DNA of 64,000 bases from Bimastos eiseni (GCA_959347315.1 OY365815.1:558001-622000); one strand, 5' to 3'; counted from the stretch's first letter, positions 1 to 11,056 are shown. Notes: generated by a model from the sequence alone, not told the origin. Translations and numbers: made by a program.

Positions 1-630
1 GGGAAACTAAGACTAACACATGGACCAGACGTGAAAAGAGTCCTAAAACTAAGAACACCGATAACAATCTCCTCCCTCCCAGTAGTCATTCCGTACAACC
101 CACTATCTATGCGCATATTTTATGAATGGAAGAAAATCCTCATGCAAGATAATAATACACTGCAGCATTACCGCATAATACCAGCCCACTCTAGAAATAG
201 GAACCTAAAAGAATTACTAGCTCCATGTAAAAATAAGCCTATAAAACCCACGCAAAATACTAACATAGGTTCAAACAAATGTAACACACCTTCATGCACA
301 CAATCATGCCCATACATAACAGTCTCCAAAACATACTCAAGCACATACACACGCCGCAAGTACACCATAATCAAGCGACTAGGCTGCCAAGGCACTAACA
401 CAATCTGCCTAATAACTTGTAGCGCCTGCAACGAACAATACATAGACCACACACAAGGCAAAGTAGTAGAAGGCCTATTAGAACACATCCACAATATAAC
501 GAATCAGCATAATAACCCACTAGCAAACCACTTCAACTCAAACAACCACTCACTAGAAAATGTTACAGTTATGCCAACAGTCACTGTTGCTGCATTAGAA
601 ATGGCTCTTTTCAGGCCAACAGTAATATAA
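1..630 (+). pseudogene. U0: GIY-YIG segment, 5' part of unit cut by window
   Basis: Only the GIY-YIG portion and 3' region of this unit are in view. The frame is open from position 1 to TAA at 628-630. It carries the LLAPCKNKPIKPTQ variant (Cys where other classes have Arg) and lacks the 9-bp deletion. Left inverted-repeat arm 467-520; TCA tract 735-812. Confidence 0.85.
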
Positions 631-698
631 TAGGTAGGCCTTCTGTGGGTTATTACGCTTATTTGTTATATTGTGGATGTGTCCTAATAGGCCTTCTA
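467..698 (+). repeat. Long inverted repeat (54-bp arms) across GIY-YIG end and 3' non-coding region
   Basis: Left arm 467-520 and right arm 645-698 are reverse complements at 50 of 54 positions, with a 124-nt loop. The left arm codes for the helix that should carry the endonuclease Arg; the right arm lies after the stop codon. The arrangement recurs in all units that contain this region: arms lie 163-110 bases before and 15-68 bases after the last base of the GIY-YIG segment (for example 3942-3995 and 4120-4173). In units with the early TGA the left arm has an extra mismatch. A transcript would form a long hairpin. It also explains why open frames on opposite strands share the peptide MWMCSNRPS or MWMCPNRPS. 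Confidence 0.92.
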
Positions 699-966
699 TT
701 CGTCCTCATCAAACTCAGCAGCATCGGCACTGCATCGTCGTCATCATCATCCTCACCATCATCATCATCATCATCATCATCATAATCATTATCATCATCA
801 TCATCACCACCACCCCAACCATTACCGCCATGATCACATCCACCAGCATCAATATCATTAGCATCATCAGACCTCACCCGCCATCTGTGATTCTCCCATC
901 AACGAACTGTGCCCGTGCTCAACAATCACCTCGTGACTCGACACCTGACCCTGACCCTGACCCTAG
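631..966 (+). other. Non-coding part of the monomer: 3' region, (TCA)n tract and linker (U0 copy)
   Basis: Between the GIY-YIG stop and the next RT segment lie about 100 bases of 3' region including the right inverted-repeat arm, an imperfect TCA tract at 735-812, and a linker of about 150 bases rich in ATCA/CCA remnants. The linker ends in CCTGAC-type hexamers and CCCTAGG. I see no coding signal, promoter or RNA gene. The same region recurs between every pair of units. The TCA tract may be the microsatellite-like 3' tail of the original insertion, with the linker as flanking DNA captured at amplification; that is inference. Confidence 0.8.
735..812 (+). repeat. Imperfect (TCA)n microsatellite tract
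   Basis: About 78 bp of TCA/CAT repeats interrupted by CCTCACCA and TAATCATTA. The tract is present in every unit with lengths of about 51 to 98 bp, and is the main source of monomer length variation. In-frame reading gives poly-Ile on + and poly-Asp on -, which are artefacts of the triplet repeat. Confidence 0.97.
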
Positions 967-967
967 G
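935..967 (+). repeat. Short CCCTGA/CCCTAA-like hexamer run at the 5' edge of the PLE fragment
   Basis: The linker ends in four degenerate hexamers of the CCCTAA type, read in most units as CCTAAC CCTGAC CCTGAC CCTAGG, and as CCTGAC-only before CCTAGG in U0. It resembles the C-rich strand of the common animal telomere repeat, but only one of the four matches exactly. It abuts the point where RT-like coding begins. Confidence 0.6.
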
Positions 968-2370
968 CCCTGGCCAACAAACATCCATCATACATTCAGG
1001 ACGCCTATGACTTCATATACAGAATCAGAGACACTACAATAAAACCAAACTATATCTTAGTCACAGGTGATGTCACAGCATTATATACAGATATGAACGT
1101 AGATAGAACCATCACTACTGTAAAAGAATTCTTCCGTAAAAATCCAAAAACTAACAGACCAGACGCTGAACTCTTAGAACTCCTGGAAATAGCAATGAAA
1201 ACTGATGACTTCTCCTTCTGCAACAAACTCTTCCCACAAATGTTTGGGACAGCTATGAGGGAAGAACCTTTGCGCGTTACTTAGCAAACATGTACCTGGT
1301 AGAATTTGACCAAAAAGCAATGGAGGCCTTCCACATTCACCCACTTGACTTCTTCCGGTTTCTTGACGATATCTCCTTCATATGACCCGGTACTGTCGAG
1401 GAGCTAAAACAATATGAGGCATTTCTAAATTCTTTAATCACTGACATTACAGTAACCTTAACATACAATGACACTGAAATATTAACTTCCTTGACACAAC
1501 GACTTCTAGATACACAGTCCAGGACAGGACTACACTGCAGACGAGAGTTTATTTTAAACAGACAGACACGCACCATTTACTGCACAGCTCATCATTCCAT
1601 CCCAAACACACATTCACTGGCATTCTGAAATCCCAAATTTTAAGATTTAAGAGATTATCTTCATTTAATTTAGAACGGACTTCGATTACTCATATAAGAC
1701 ACTATTTGACAGTCCGATACACAGAGGATATATAGCAAACGACTACTAAGTGAAACTAAGACTAACTCATGGACCAGACGTGAAAAGAGTCCTAAAACTA
1801 AGAACACCGATAACAATCTCCTCCCTCCCAGTAGTCATTCCGTACAACCCACTATCTATGCGCATATTATATGAATGGAAGAAATTCCTCATGCAAGATA
1901 ATAATACACTGCAGCATTACCGCATAATACCAGCCCACTCTAGAAATAGGAACCTAAAAGCTCCACGTAAAAATAAGCCTATAAAACACACGCAAAATAC
2001 TAACATAGGTTCAAACAAATGTAACACACCTTCATGCACACAATCATGCCCATACGCAACAGTCTCCAAAACATACTCAACCACATACACACGCCGCAAG
2101 TACACCATAATCAAGCGACTAGGCTGCCAAGGCACTAACACAATCTACCTAATAACTTGTAGCGCCTGCAACGAACAATATATAGACCACACACAAGGCA
2201 AAGCAGTAGAAGGCCTATTAGAACACATCCACAATATAACGAATCAGCATAATAACCCACTAGCAAACCACTTCAACTCAAACAACTACTCACTAGAAAA
2301 TGTTACAGTTATGCCAACAGTCACTGTTGCTGCATTAGAAATGGCTCTTTTCAGGCCAACAGTAATATAA
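967..2370 (+). pseudogene. U1: PLE unit, class c RT, open GIY-YIG
   Basis: RT-a 967-1284 and RT-b 1290-1735. RT-b has TGA at 1383-1385 in place of the Trp after motif C, and a 2-bp AT insertion near 1480 (class c). The GIY-YIG segment (1750-2370) has the 9-bp deletion (NLKAPRK) but, unlike other 9-bp-deleted block 1 units, no early TGA, so it is a mosaic. TCA tract 2475-2540. Confidence 0.85.
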
Positions 2371-2496
2371 TAGGTAGGCCTTCTGTGGGTTATTACGCTT
2401 ATTTGTTATATTGTGGATGTGTTCTAATAGGCGTTCTATTCGTCCTCATCAAACTCAGCAGCATCGGCACTGCATCGTCGTCATCATCATCCTCAC

Positions 2497-2534
<38 letters not shown>

Positions 2535-2694
2535 CCACCACCCCAACCATTACCGCCATGATCACATCCACCAGCACCATTATCTTATGCATCATCAGAC
2601 CTCACCCGCCATCTGTGATTCTCCCATCAACGAACTGTGCCCGTGCTCAACAATCACCTCGTGATTCGACGCCTAACCCTGACCCTGACCCTAG

Positions 2695-3012
2695 GCCCTG
2701 GCCAACAAACATCCATCATACATTAAGGACGCATATGACTTCATAAACAGAATCAGAGACCCCACAATAAAACCACACTATATCTTAGTCACAGGTGATG
2801 TAACAGCATTACATACAGATATGAACGTAGATAGAACCATCACTACTGTAAAAGAATTCTTCCGTAAAAATCCAAAAACCAACAGACTAGACGCTGAACT
2901 CTTAGAACTCCTGGAAATAGCAATGAAAACTGATGACTTCTCCTTCTGCAACAAACTCTTCCCACAAATGTTTCGGACAGCTATGAGGGAAGAACCATTG
3001 CACGTAACTTAG
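2695..3012 (+). pseudogene. PLE reverse transcriptase segment a (motifs A and B), reference copy in U2
   Basis: Open frame from the codon after the in-frame TAG at 2692-2694 to the TAG at 3010-3012. It reads into an RT palm just upstream of motif A (KDAYDFINRI), then motif A (GDVTAL then HTDMN in this unit, GDVTALYTDMN in others), with the first catalytic Asp, and ends after motif B (PQMF then GTAM-like). RT finger motifs 1 and 2 are absent, so the element is 5'-truncated. In PLEs this palm polymerises cDNA from the element RNA. The frame is lost just after motif B by a one-base-type shift found in every unit. The ATG at 2821 is internal to the domain and need not be a start. Confidence 0.85.
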
Positions 3013-3017
3013 CAAAC

Positions 3018-3461
3018 ATGTACCTGGTAGAATTTGACCAAAAAGCAATGGAGGCCTTCCACATTCACCCACTTGACTTTTTCAGGTTTCTTGACGATAT
3101 CTTCTTCATATGGCCCGGTACTGTCGAGGAGCTAAAACAATATGAGGCATTTCTAAATTCTTTAATCCCTGACATTACAGTAACCTTAACATACAATGAC
3201 ACTGAAATTAACTTCCTTGACACAACGATTTCTAGATACACAGACCAGGACAGGACTACACTGCAGACGAGAGTTTATTTTAAACAGACAGACACGCACC
3301 AATTACTGCACAGGTCATCATTCCATCCCAAACACACATTCACTGGCATTCTGAAATCCCAAATTTTAAGATTTAAGAGATTATCTTCATTTAATTTAGA
3401 ACGGACTTCGATTACTCATGTAAGACACTATTTGACAGTCCGTTACACAGAGGATATATAG
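3018..3461 (+). pseudogene. PLE reverse transcriptase segment b (motif C to thumb), reference copy in U2
   Basis: This frame continues the same RT domain in another phase. Reading backwards from ATG 3018 the phase still gives RT-like residues ending in LAN, so the true break lies about 15-25 bases upstream. Visible parts are NMYLVEFD, motif C (RFLDDIFFIWPGT, the YxDD equivalent with both Asp present), LNSLIPDITVT, INFLDTTI, and the thumb-like stretch KQTDTHQLLH then SFHPKHTFTGILKSQ and RFKRLSS, which is typical of PLEs. It ends at a TAG produced by an extra TA in GATATATAG; units U5 and U23 lack this insertion. This is one of the best preserved copies, but still not translatable with segment a. 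Confidence 0.88.
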
Positions 3462-3475
3462 CAAACGACTACTAA

Positions 3476-4105
3476 GGGAAACTAAGACTAACACATGGAC
3501 CAGACGTGAAAAGAGTCCTAAAACTAAGAACACCGATAACAATCTCCTCCCTCCCAGTAGTCATTCCGTACAACCCACTATCTATGCGCATATTTTATGA
3601 ATGGAAGAAAATCCTCATGCAAGATAATAATACACTGCAGCATTACCGCATAATACCAGCCCACTCTAGAAATAGGAACCTAAAAGAATTACTAGCTCCA
3701 TGTAAAAATAAGCCTATAAAACCCACGCAAAATACTAACATAGGTTCAAACAAATGTAACACACCTTCATGCACACAATCATGCCCATACATAACAGTCT
3801 CCAAAACATACTCAAGCACATACACACGCCGCAAGTACACCATAATCAAGCGACTAGGCTGCCAAGGCACTAACACAATCTGCCTAATAACTTGTAGCGC
3901 CTGCAACGAACAATACATAGACCACACACAAGGCAAAGTAGTAGAAGGCCTATTAGAACACATCCACAATATAACGAATCAGCATAATAACCCACTAGCA
4001 AACCACTTCAACTCAAACAACCACTCACTAGAAAATGTTACAGTTATGCCAACAGTCACTGTTGCTGCATTAGAAATGGCTCTTTTCAGGCCAACAGTAA
4101 TATAA
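3476..4105 (+). pseudogene. Degenerate GIY-YIG endonuclease segment of the PLE, reference copy in U2
   Basis: Open frame from the codon after TAA 3473-3475 to TAA 4103-4105. It encodes the end of the RT connection (LRTPITISSLPVVIPYNPLS), a Cys cluster (CNTPSCTQSC) and a GIY-YIG-like domain: TIYLITCSACNEQYI, then an EHIHNI helix and PLANHF. In PLEs this nuclease nicks target DNA. Here the YIG-like triplet reads YID, the position where the family has its catalytic Arg (helix before EHI) is Gly, and the frame ends soon after, without the later catalytic Glu region. It is therefore probably inactive. A GTG at 3506 is not a credible eukaryotic start. Confidence 0.8.
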
Positions 4106-4441
4106 TAGGTAGGCCTTCTGTGGGTTATTACGCTTATTTGTTATATTGTGGATGTGTCCTAATAGGCCTTCTATTCGTCCTCATCAAACTCAGCAGCATC
4201 GGCACTGCATCGTCGTCATCATCATCCTCACCATCATCATCATCATCATCATCATCATAATCATTATCATCATCATCATCACCACCACCCCAACCATTAC
4301 CGCCATAATCACATCCACCAGCACCAATATCATTAGCATCATCAGACCTCACCCGCCATCTGTGATTCTCCCATCAACGAACTGTGCCCGTGCTCAACAA
4401 TCACCTCGTGACTCGACACCTAACCCTGACCCTGACCCTAG

Positions 4442-5845
4442 GCCCTGGCCAACAAACATCCATCATACATTCAGGACGCCTATGACTTCATATACAGAAT
4501 CAGAGACACTACAATAAAACCAAACTATATCTTAGTCACAGGTGATGTCACAGCATTATATACAGATATGAACGTAGATAGAACCATCACTACTGTAAAA
4601 GAATTCTTCCGTAAAAATCCAAAAACTAACAGACCAGACGCTGAACTCTTAGAACTCCTGGAAATAGCAATGAAAACTGATGACTTCTCCTTCTGCAACA
4701 AACTCTTCCCACAAATGTTTGGGACAGCTATGAGGGAAGAACCTTTGCGCGTTACTTAGCAAACATGTACCTGGTAGAATTTGACCAAAAAGCAATGGAG
4801 GCCTTCCACATTCACCCACTTGACTTCTTCCGGTTTCTTGACGATATCTCCTTCATATGACCCGGTACTGTCGAGGAGCTAAAACAATATGAGGCATTTC
4901 TAAATTCTTTAATCACTGACATTACAGTAACCTTAACATACAATGACACTGAAATATTAACTTCCTTGACACAACGACTTCTAGATACACAGTCCAGGAC
5001 AGGACTACACTGCAGACGAGAGTTTATTTTAAACAGACAGACACGCACCATTTACTGCACAGCTCATCATTCCATCCCAAACACACATTCACTGGCATTC
5101 TGAAATCCCAAATTTTAAGATTTAAGAGATTATCTTCATTTAATTTAGAACGGACTTCGACTACTCATGTAAGACACTATTTGACAGTCCGATACACAGA
5201 GGATATATAGCAAACGACTACTAAGTGAAACTAAGACTAACTCATGGACCAGACGTGAAAAGAGTCCTAAAACTAAGAACACCGATAACAATCTCCTCCC
5301 TCCCAGTAGTCATTCCGTACAACCCACTATCTATGCGCATATTATATGAATGGAAGAAATTCCTCATGCAAGATAATAATACACTGCAGCATTACCGCAT
5401 AATACCAGCCCACTCTAGAAATAGGAACCTAAAAGCTCCACGTAAAAATAAGCCTATAAAACACACGCAAAATACTAACATAGGTTCAAACAAATGTAAC
5501 ACACCTTCATGCACACAATCATGCCCATACGCAACAGTCTCCAAAACATACTCAACCACATACACACGCCGCAAGTACACCATAATCAAGCGACTAGGCT
5601 GCCAAGGCACTAACACAATCTACCTAATAACTTGTAGCGCCTGCAACGAACAATACATAGACCACACACAAGGCAAAGTAGTAGAAGGCCTATGAGAACA
5701 CATCCACAATATAACGAATCAGCATAATAACCCACTAGCAAACCACTTCAACTCAAACAACCACTCACTAGAAAATGTTACAGTTATGCCAACAGTCACT
5801 GTTGCTGCATTAGAAATGGCTCTTTTCAGGCCAACAGTAATATAA
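4442..5845 (+). pseudogene. U3: PLE unit, class c RT, GIY-YIG with early stop
   Basis: RT-a to 4759. RT-b begins at 4765 and is broken by TGA 4858-4860 and the AT insertion. The GIY-YIG segment starts 5225, has the 9-bp deletion and stops at TGA 5693-5695 (TTA to TGA in the helix that should carry the Arg). Tract 5950-6033. Confidence 0.85.
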
Positions 5846-6187
5846 TAGGTAGGCTTTCTGTGGGTTATTACGCTTATTTGTTATATTGTGGATGTGTTCT
5901 AATAGGCGTTCTATTCGTCCTCATCAAACTCAGCAGCATCGGCACTGCATCGTCGTCATCATCATCCTCACCATCATCATCATCATCATCATCATCATAA
6001 TCATCATCATCATCATCATCATCATCACCACCACCCCAACCATTACCGCCATGCTCACATCCACCAGCACCATTATCATATGCATCATCAGACCTCACCC
6101 GCCATCTGTGATTCTCCCATCAACGAACTGTGCCCGTGCTCAACAATCACCTCGTGATTCGACGCCTAACCCTGACCCTGACCCTAG

Positions 6188-7589
6188 GCCCTGGCCAACA
6201 AACATCCATCATACATTAAGGACGCATATGACTTCATAAACAGAATCAGAGACCCCACAATAAAACCACACTATATCTTAGTCACAGGTGATGTAACAGC
6301 ATTACATACAGATATGAACGTAGATAGAACCATCACTACTGTAAAAGAATTCTTCCGTAAAAATCCAAAAACCAACAGACTAGACGCTGAACTCTTAGAA
6401 CTCCTGGAAATAGCAATGAAAACTGATGACTTCTCCTTCTGCAACAAACTCTTCCCACAAATGTTTCGGACAGCTATGAGGGAAGAACCATTGCACGTAA
6501 CTTAGCAAACATGTACCTGGTAGAATTTGACCAAAAAGCAATGGAGGCCTTCCACATTCACCCACTTGACTTTTTCAGGTTTCTTGACGATATCTTCTTC
6601 ATATGGCCCGGTACTGTCGAGGAGCTAAAACAATATGAGGCATTTCTAAATTCTTTAATCCCTGACATTACAGTAACCTTAACATACAATGACACTGAAA
6701 TTAACTTCCTTGACACAACGATTTCTAGATACACAGACCAGGACAGGACTACACTGCAGACGAGAGTTTATTTTAAACAGACAGACACGCACCAATTACT
6801 GCACAGGTCATCATTCCATCCCAAACACACATTCACTGGCATTCTGAAATCCCAAATTTTAAGATTTAAGAGATTATCTTCATTTAATTTAGAACGGACT
6901 TCGATTACTCATGTAAGACACTATTTGACAGTCCGTTACACAGAGGATATATAGCAAACGACTACTAAGGGAAACTAAGACTAACACATGGACCAGACGT
7001 GAAAAGAGTCCTAAAACTAAGAACACCGATAACAATCTCCTCCCTCCCAGTAGTCATTCCGTACAACCCACTATCTATGCGCATATTTTACGAATGGAAG
7101 AAAATCCTCATGCAAGATAATAATACACTGCAGCATTACCGCATAATACCAGCCCACTCTAGAAATAGGAACCTAAAAGCTCCACGTAAAAATAAGCCTA
7201 TAAAACACACGCAAAATACTAACATAGGTTCAAACAAATGTAACACACCTTCATGCACACAATCATGCCCATACGCAACAGTCTCCAAAACATACTCAAC
7301 CACATACACACGCCGCAAGTACACCATAATCAAGCGACTAGGCTGCCAAGGCACTAACACAATCTACCTAATAACTTGTAGCGCCTGCAACGAACAATAC
7401 ATAGACCACACACAAGGCAAAGTAGTAGAAGGCCTATGAGAACACATCCACAATATAACGAATCAGCATAATAACCCACTAGCAAACCACTTCAACTCAA
7501 ACAACCACTCACTAGAAAATGTTACAGTTATGCCAACAGTCACTGTTGCTGCATTAGAAATGGCTCTTTTCAGGCCAACAGTAATATAA
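6188..7589 (+). pseudogene. U4: PLE unit, class b RT, chimeric GIY-YIG with early stop
   Basis: RT-a to 6505; RT-b 6511-6954 is open with DDIFFIW. The GIY-YIG segment starts at 6969 like the open class (FYEWKKILMQD) but then switches to the 9-bp-deleted class with TGA at 7437-7439, so a conversion or crossover lies between about 7100 and 7180. Tract 7694-7771. Confidence 0.85.
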
Positions 7590-7925
7590 TAGGTAGGCTT
7601 TCTGTGGGTTATTACGCTTATTTGTTATATTGTGGATGTGTTCTAATAGGCGTTCTATTCGTCCTCATCAAACTCAGCAGCATCGGCACTGCATCGTCGT
7701 CATCATCATCCTCACCATCATCATCATCATCATCATCATCATAATCATTATCATCATCATCATCACCACCACCCCAGCCATTACCGCCATGATCACATCC
7801 ACCAGCACCATTATCATATGTATCATCAGACCTCACCCGCCATCTGTGATTCTCCCACCAACGAACTGTGCCCGTGCTCAACAATCACCTCGTGATTCGA
7901 CACCTAACCCTGACCCTGACCCTAG

Positions 7926-9334
7926 GCCCTGGCCAACAAACATCCATCATACATTAAGGACGCATATGACTTCATAAACAGAATCAGAGACACCACAATA
8001 AAACCACACTATATCTTAGTCACAGGTGATGTAACAGCATTATATACAGATATGAACGTAGATAGAACCATCACTACTGTAAAAGAATTCTTCCGTAAAA
8101 ATCCAAAAACCAACAGACTAGACGCTGAACTCTTAGAACTCCTGGAAATAGCAATGAAAACTGATGACTTCTCCTTCTGCAACAAACTCTTCCCACAAAT
8201 GTTTCGGACAGCTATGAGGGAAGAACCATTGCACGTAACTTAGCAAACATGTACCTGTTAGAATTTGACCAAAAAGCAATGGAGGCCTTCCACATTCACC
8301 CACTTGACTTCTTCCGGATTCTTGACGATATCTCCTTTATATGGCCCGGTACTGTCGAGGAGCTAAAACAATATGAGGCATTTCTAAATTCTTTAATCCC
8401 TGACATTACAGTAACCTTAACATACAATGACACTGATATTAACTTCCTTGACACAACGATTTCTAGATACACAGACCAGGACAGGACTACACTGCAGACG
8501 AGAGTTTATTTTAAACAGACAGACACGCACCAATTACTGCACAGCTCATCATTCCATCCCAAACACACATTCACTACCATTCTGAAATGGCAAATTTTAA
8601 GATTTAAGAGATTATCTTCATTTAATTTAGAACGAACTTCGATTACTCATGTAAGACACTATTTGACAGTCCGATACACAGAGGATATAGCAAACGACTA
8701 CTAAGGGAAACTAAGACTAACACATGGACCAGACGTGAAAAGAGTCCTAAAACTAAGAACACCGATAACAAACTCCTCCCTCCCAGTAGTCATTCCGTAC
8801 AACCCACTATCTATGCGCATATTTTATGAATGGAAGAAATTCCTCATGCAAGATAATAATACACTGCAGCATTACCGCATAATACCAGCCCACTCTAGAA
8901 ATAGGAACCTAAAAGAATTACTAGCTGCACGTAAAAATAAGCCTATAAAACACACGCAAAATACTAACATAGGTTCAAACAAATGTAACACACCTTCATG
9001 CACACAATCATGCCCATACGCAACAGTCTCCAAAACATACTCAAGCACATACACACGCCGCAAGTACACCATAATCAAGCGACTAGGCTGCCAAGGCACT
9101 AACACAATCTACCTAATAACTTGTAGCGCCTGCAACGAACAATATATAGACCACACACAAGGCAAAGCAGTAGAAGGCCTATTAGAACACATCCACAATA
9201 TAACGAATCAGCATAATAACCCACTAGCAAACCACTTCAACTCAAACAACCACTCACTAGAAAATGTTACAGTTATGCCAACAGTCACTGTTGCTGCATT
9301 AGAAATGGCTCTTTTCAGGCCAACAGTAATATAA
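7926..9334 (+). pseudogene. U5: PLE unit, class a, RT-b and GIY-YIG in one phase
   Basis: RT-a to 8243; RT-b 8249-8704 carries class a marks (MYLLEFD, RILDDIS, TTILKW). It lacks the TA insertion, so it runs on through IANDY to TAA 8702-8704, and the GIY-YIG frame begins in the same phase at 8705 and stays open to 9334. Tract is short, 9439-9498. Confidence 0.87.
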
Positions 9335-9652
9335 TAGGTAGGCTTTCTGTGGGTTATTACGCTTATTTGTTATATTGTGGATGTGTTCTAATAGGCGTTC
9401 TATTCGTCCTCATCAAACTCAGCAGCATCGGCACTGCATCGTCGTCATCATCATCCTCACCATCATCATCATCATCATCATCATCATAATCGTCACCACC
9501 TCAGCCATTACCGCCATGATCACATCCACCAGCACCATTATCATATGTATCATGAGACCTCACCCGCCATCTGTGATTCTCCCACCAACGAACTGTGCCC
9601 GTGCTCAACAATCACCTCGTGATTCGACACCTAACCCTGACCCTGACCCTAG

Positions 9653-11056
9653 GCCCTGGCCAACAAACATCCATCATACATTCAGGACGCCTATGACTTC
9701 ATATACAGAATCAGAGACACTACAATAAAACCAAACTATATCTTAGTCACAGGTGATGTCACAGCATTATATACAGATATGAACGTAGATAGAACCATCA
9801 CTACTGTAAAAGAATTCTTCCGTAAAAATCCAAAAACTAACAGACCAGACGCTGAACTCTTAGAACTCCTGGAAATAGCAATGAAAACTGATGACTTCTC
9901 CTTCTGCAACAAACTCTTCCCACAAATGTTTGGGACAGCTATGAGGGAAGAACCATTGCACGTAACTTAGCAAACATGTACCTGGTAGAATTTGACCAAA
10001 AAGCAATGGAGGCCTTCCACATTCACCCACTTGACTTCTTCCGGTTTCTTGACGATATCTCCTTCATATGACCCGGTACTGTCGAGGAGCTAAAACAATA
10101 TGAGGCATTTCTAAATTCTTTAATCACTGACATTACAGTAACCTTAACATACAATGACACTGAAATATTAACTTCCTTGACACAACGACTTCTAGATACA
10201 CAGTCCAGGACAGGACTACACTGCAGACGAGAGTTTATTTTAAACAGACAGACACGCACCATTTACTGCACAGCTCATCATTCCATCCCAAACACACATT
10301 CACTGGCATTCTGAAATCCCAAATTTTAAGATTTAAGAGATTATCTTCATTTAATTTAGAACGGACTTCGACTACTCATGTAAGACACTATTTGACAGTC
10401 CGATACACAGAGGATATATAGCAAACGACTACTAAGTGAAACTAAGACTAACTCATGGACCAGACGTGAAAAGAGTCCTAAAACTAAGAACACCGATAAC
10501 AATCTCCTCCCTCCCAGTAGTCATTCCGTACAACCCACTATCTATGCGCATATTATATGAATGGAAGAAATTCCTCATGCAAGATAATAATACACTGCAG
10601 CATTACCGCATAATACCAGCCCACTCTAGAAATAGGAACCTAAAAGCTCCACGTAAAAATAAGCCTATAAAACACACGCAAAATACTAACATAGGTTCAA
10701 ACAAATGTAACACACCTTCATGCACACAATCATGCCCATACGCAACAGTCTCCAAAACATACTCAACCACATACACACGCCGCAAGTACACCATAATCAA
10801 GCGACTAGGCTGCCAAGGCACTAACACAATCTACCTAATAACTTGTAGCGCCTGCAACGAACAATACATAGACCACACACAAGGCAAAGTAGTAGAAGGC
10901 CTATGAGAACACATCCACAATATAACGAATCAGCATAATAACCCACTAGCAAACCACTTCAACTCAAACAACCACTCACTAGAAAATGTTACAGTTATGC
11001 CAACAGTCACTGTTGCTGCATTAGAAATGGCTCTTTTCAGGCCAACAGTAATATAA
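9653..11056 (+). pseudogene. U6: PLE unit, class c, early GIY-YIG stop
   Basis: RT-a to 9970; RT-b from 9976 with TGA 10069-10071 and the AT insertion. GIY-YIG 10436 to TGA 10904-10906, with the 9-bp deletion. Tract 11161-11244. Confidence 0.85.

Larger units (their letters stand above)
2695..4105 (+). pseudogene. U2: PLE unit, class b (best preserved RT-b)
   Basis: Whole-unit span for the three reference segments described separately. Class b is marked by DDIFFIW in motif C, RLDAELL in RT-a and Tyr to His in the motif A tail. The GIY-YIG segment is open and of the Cys variant, as in U0. TCA tract 4210-4287. Confidence 0.86.

Noticed and set aside
168..494. Minus-strand open frames of 74-108 codons opposite the GIY-YIG segment
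   Set aside because: Shadow frames; the shared MWMC peptide start with a plus-strand frame is explained by the inverted repeat.
659..877. Minus-strand poly-Asp and plus-strand poly-Ile open frames over each TCA tract
   Set aside because: Products of a triplet microsatellite read in frame; they change with tract length and have no family features.
1195..1230. Hammerhead ribozyme core (CTGATGA), since some PLEs encode such ribozymes
   Set aside because: CTGATGA occurs in the RT-a code and on the minus strand of the linker, but no nearby GAAA with matching stems was found.
1255..1292. Programmed ribosomal frameshift between RT-a and RT-b
   Set aside because: No convincing slippery heptamer, and other stops and lost nuclease residues make a working product unlikely.
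1337..1576. Minus-strand 79-codon frame opposite RT-b, repeated in class c units
   Set aside because: Shadow of the frameshifted RT; present only because the sequence is copied.
1750..1752. GTG start codons for the nuclease segment
   Set aside because: An animal gene would not be expected to start at GTG; these are internal codons of a once longer frame.
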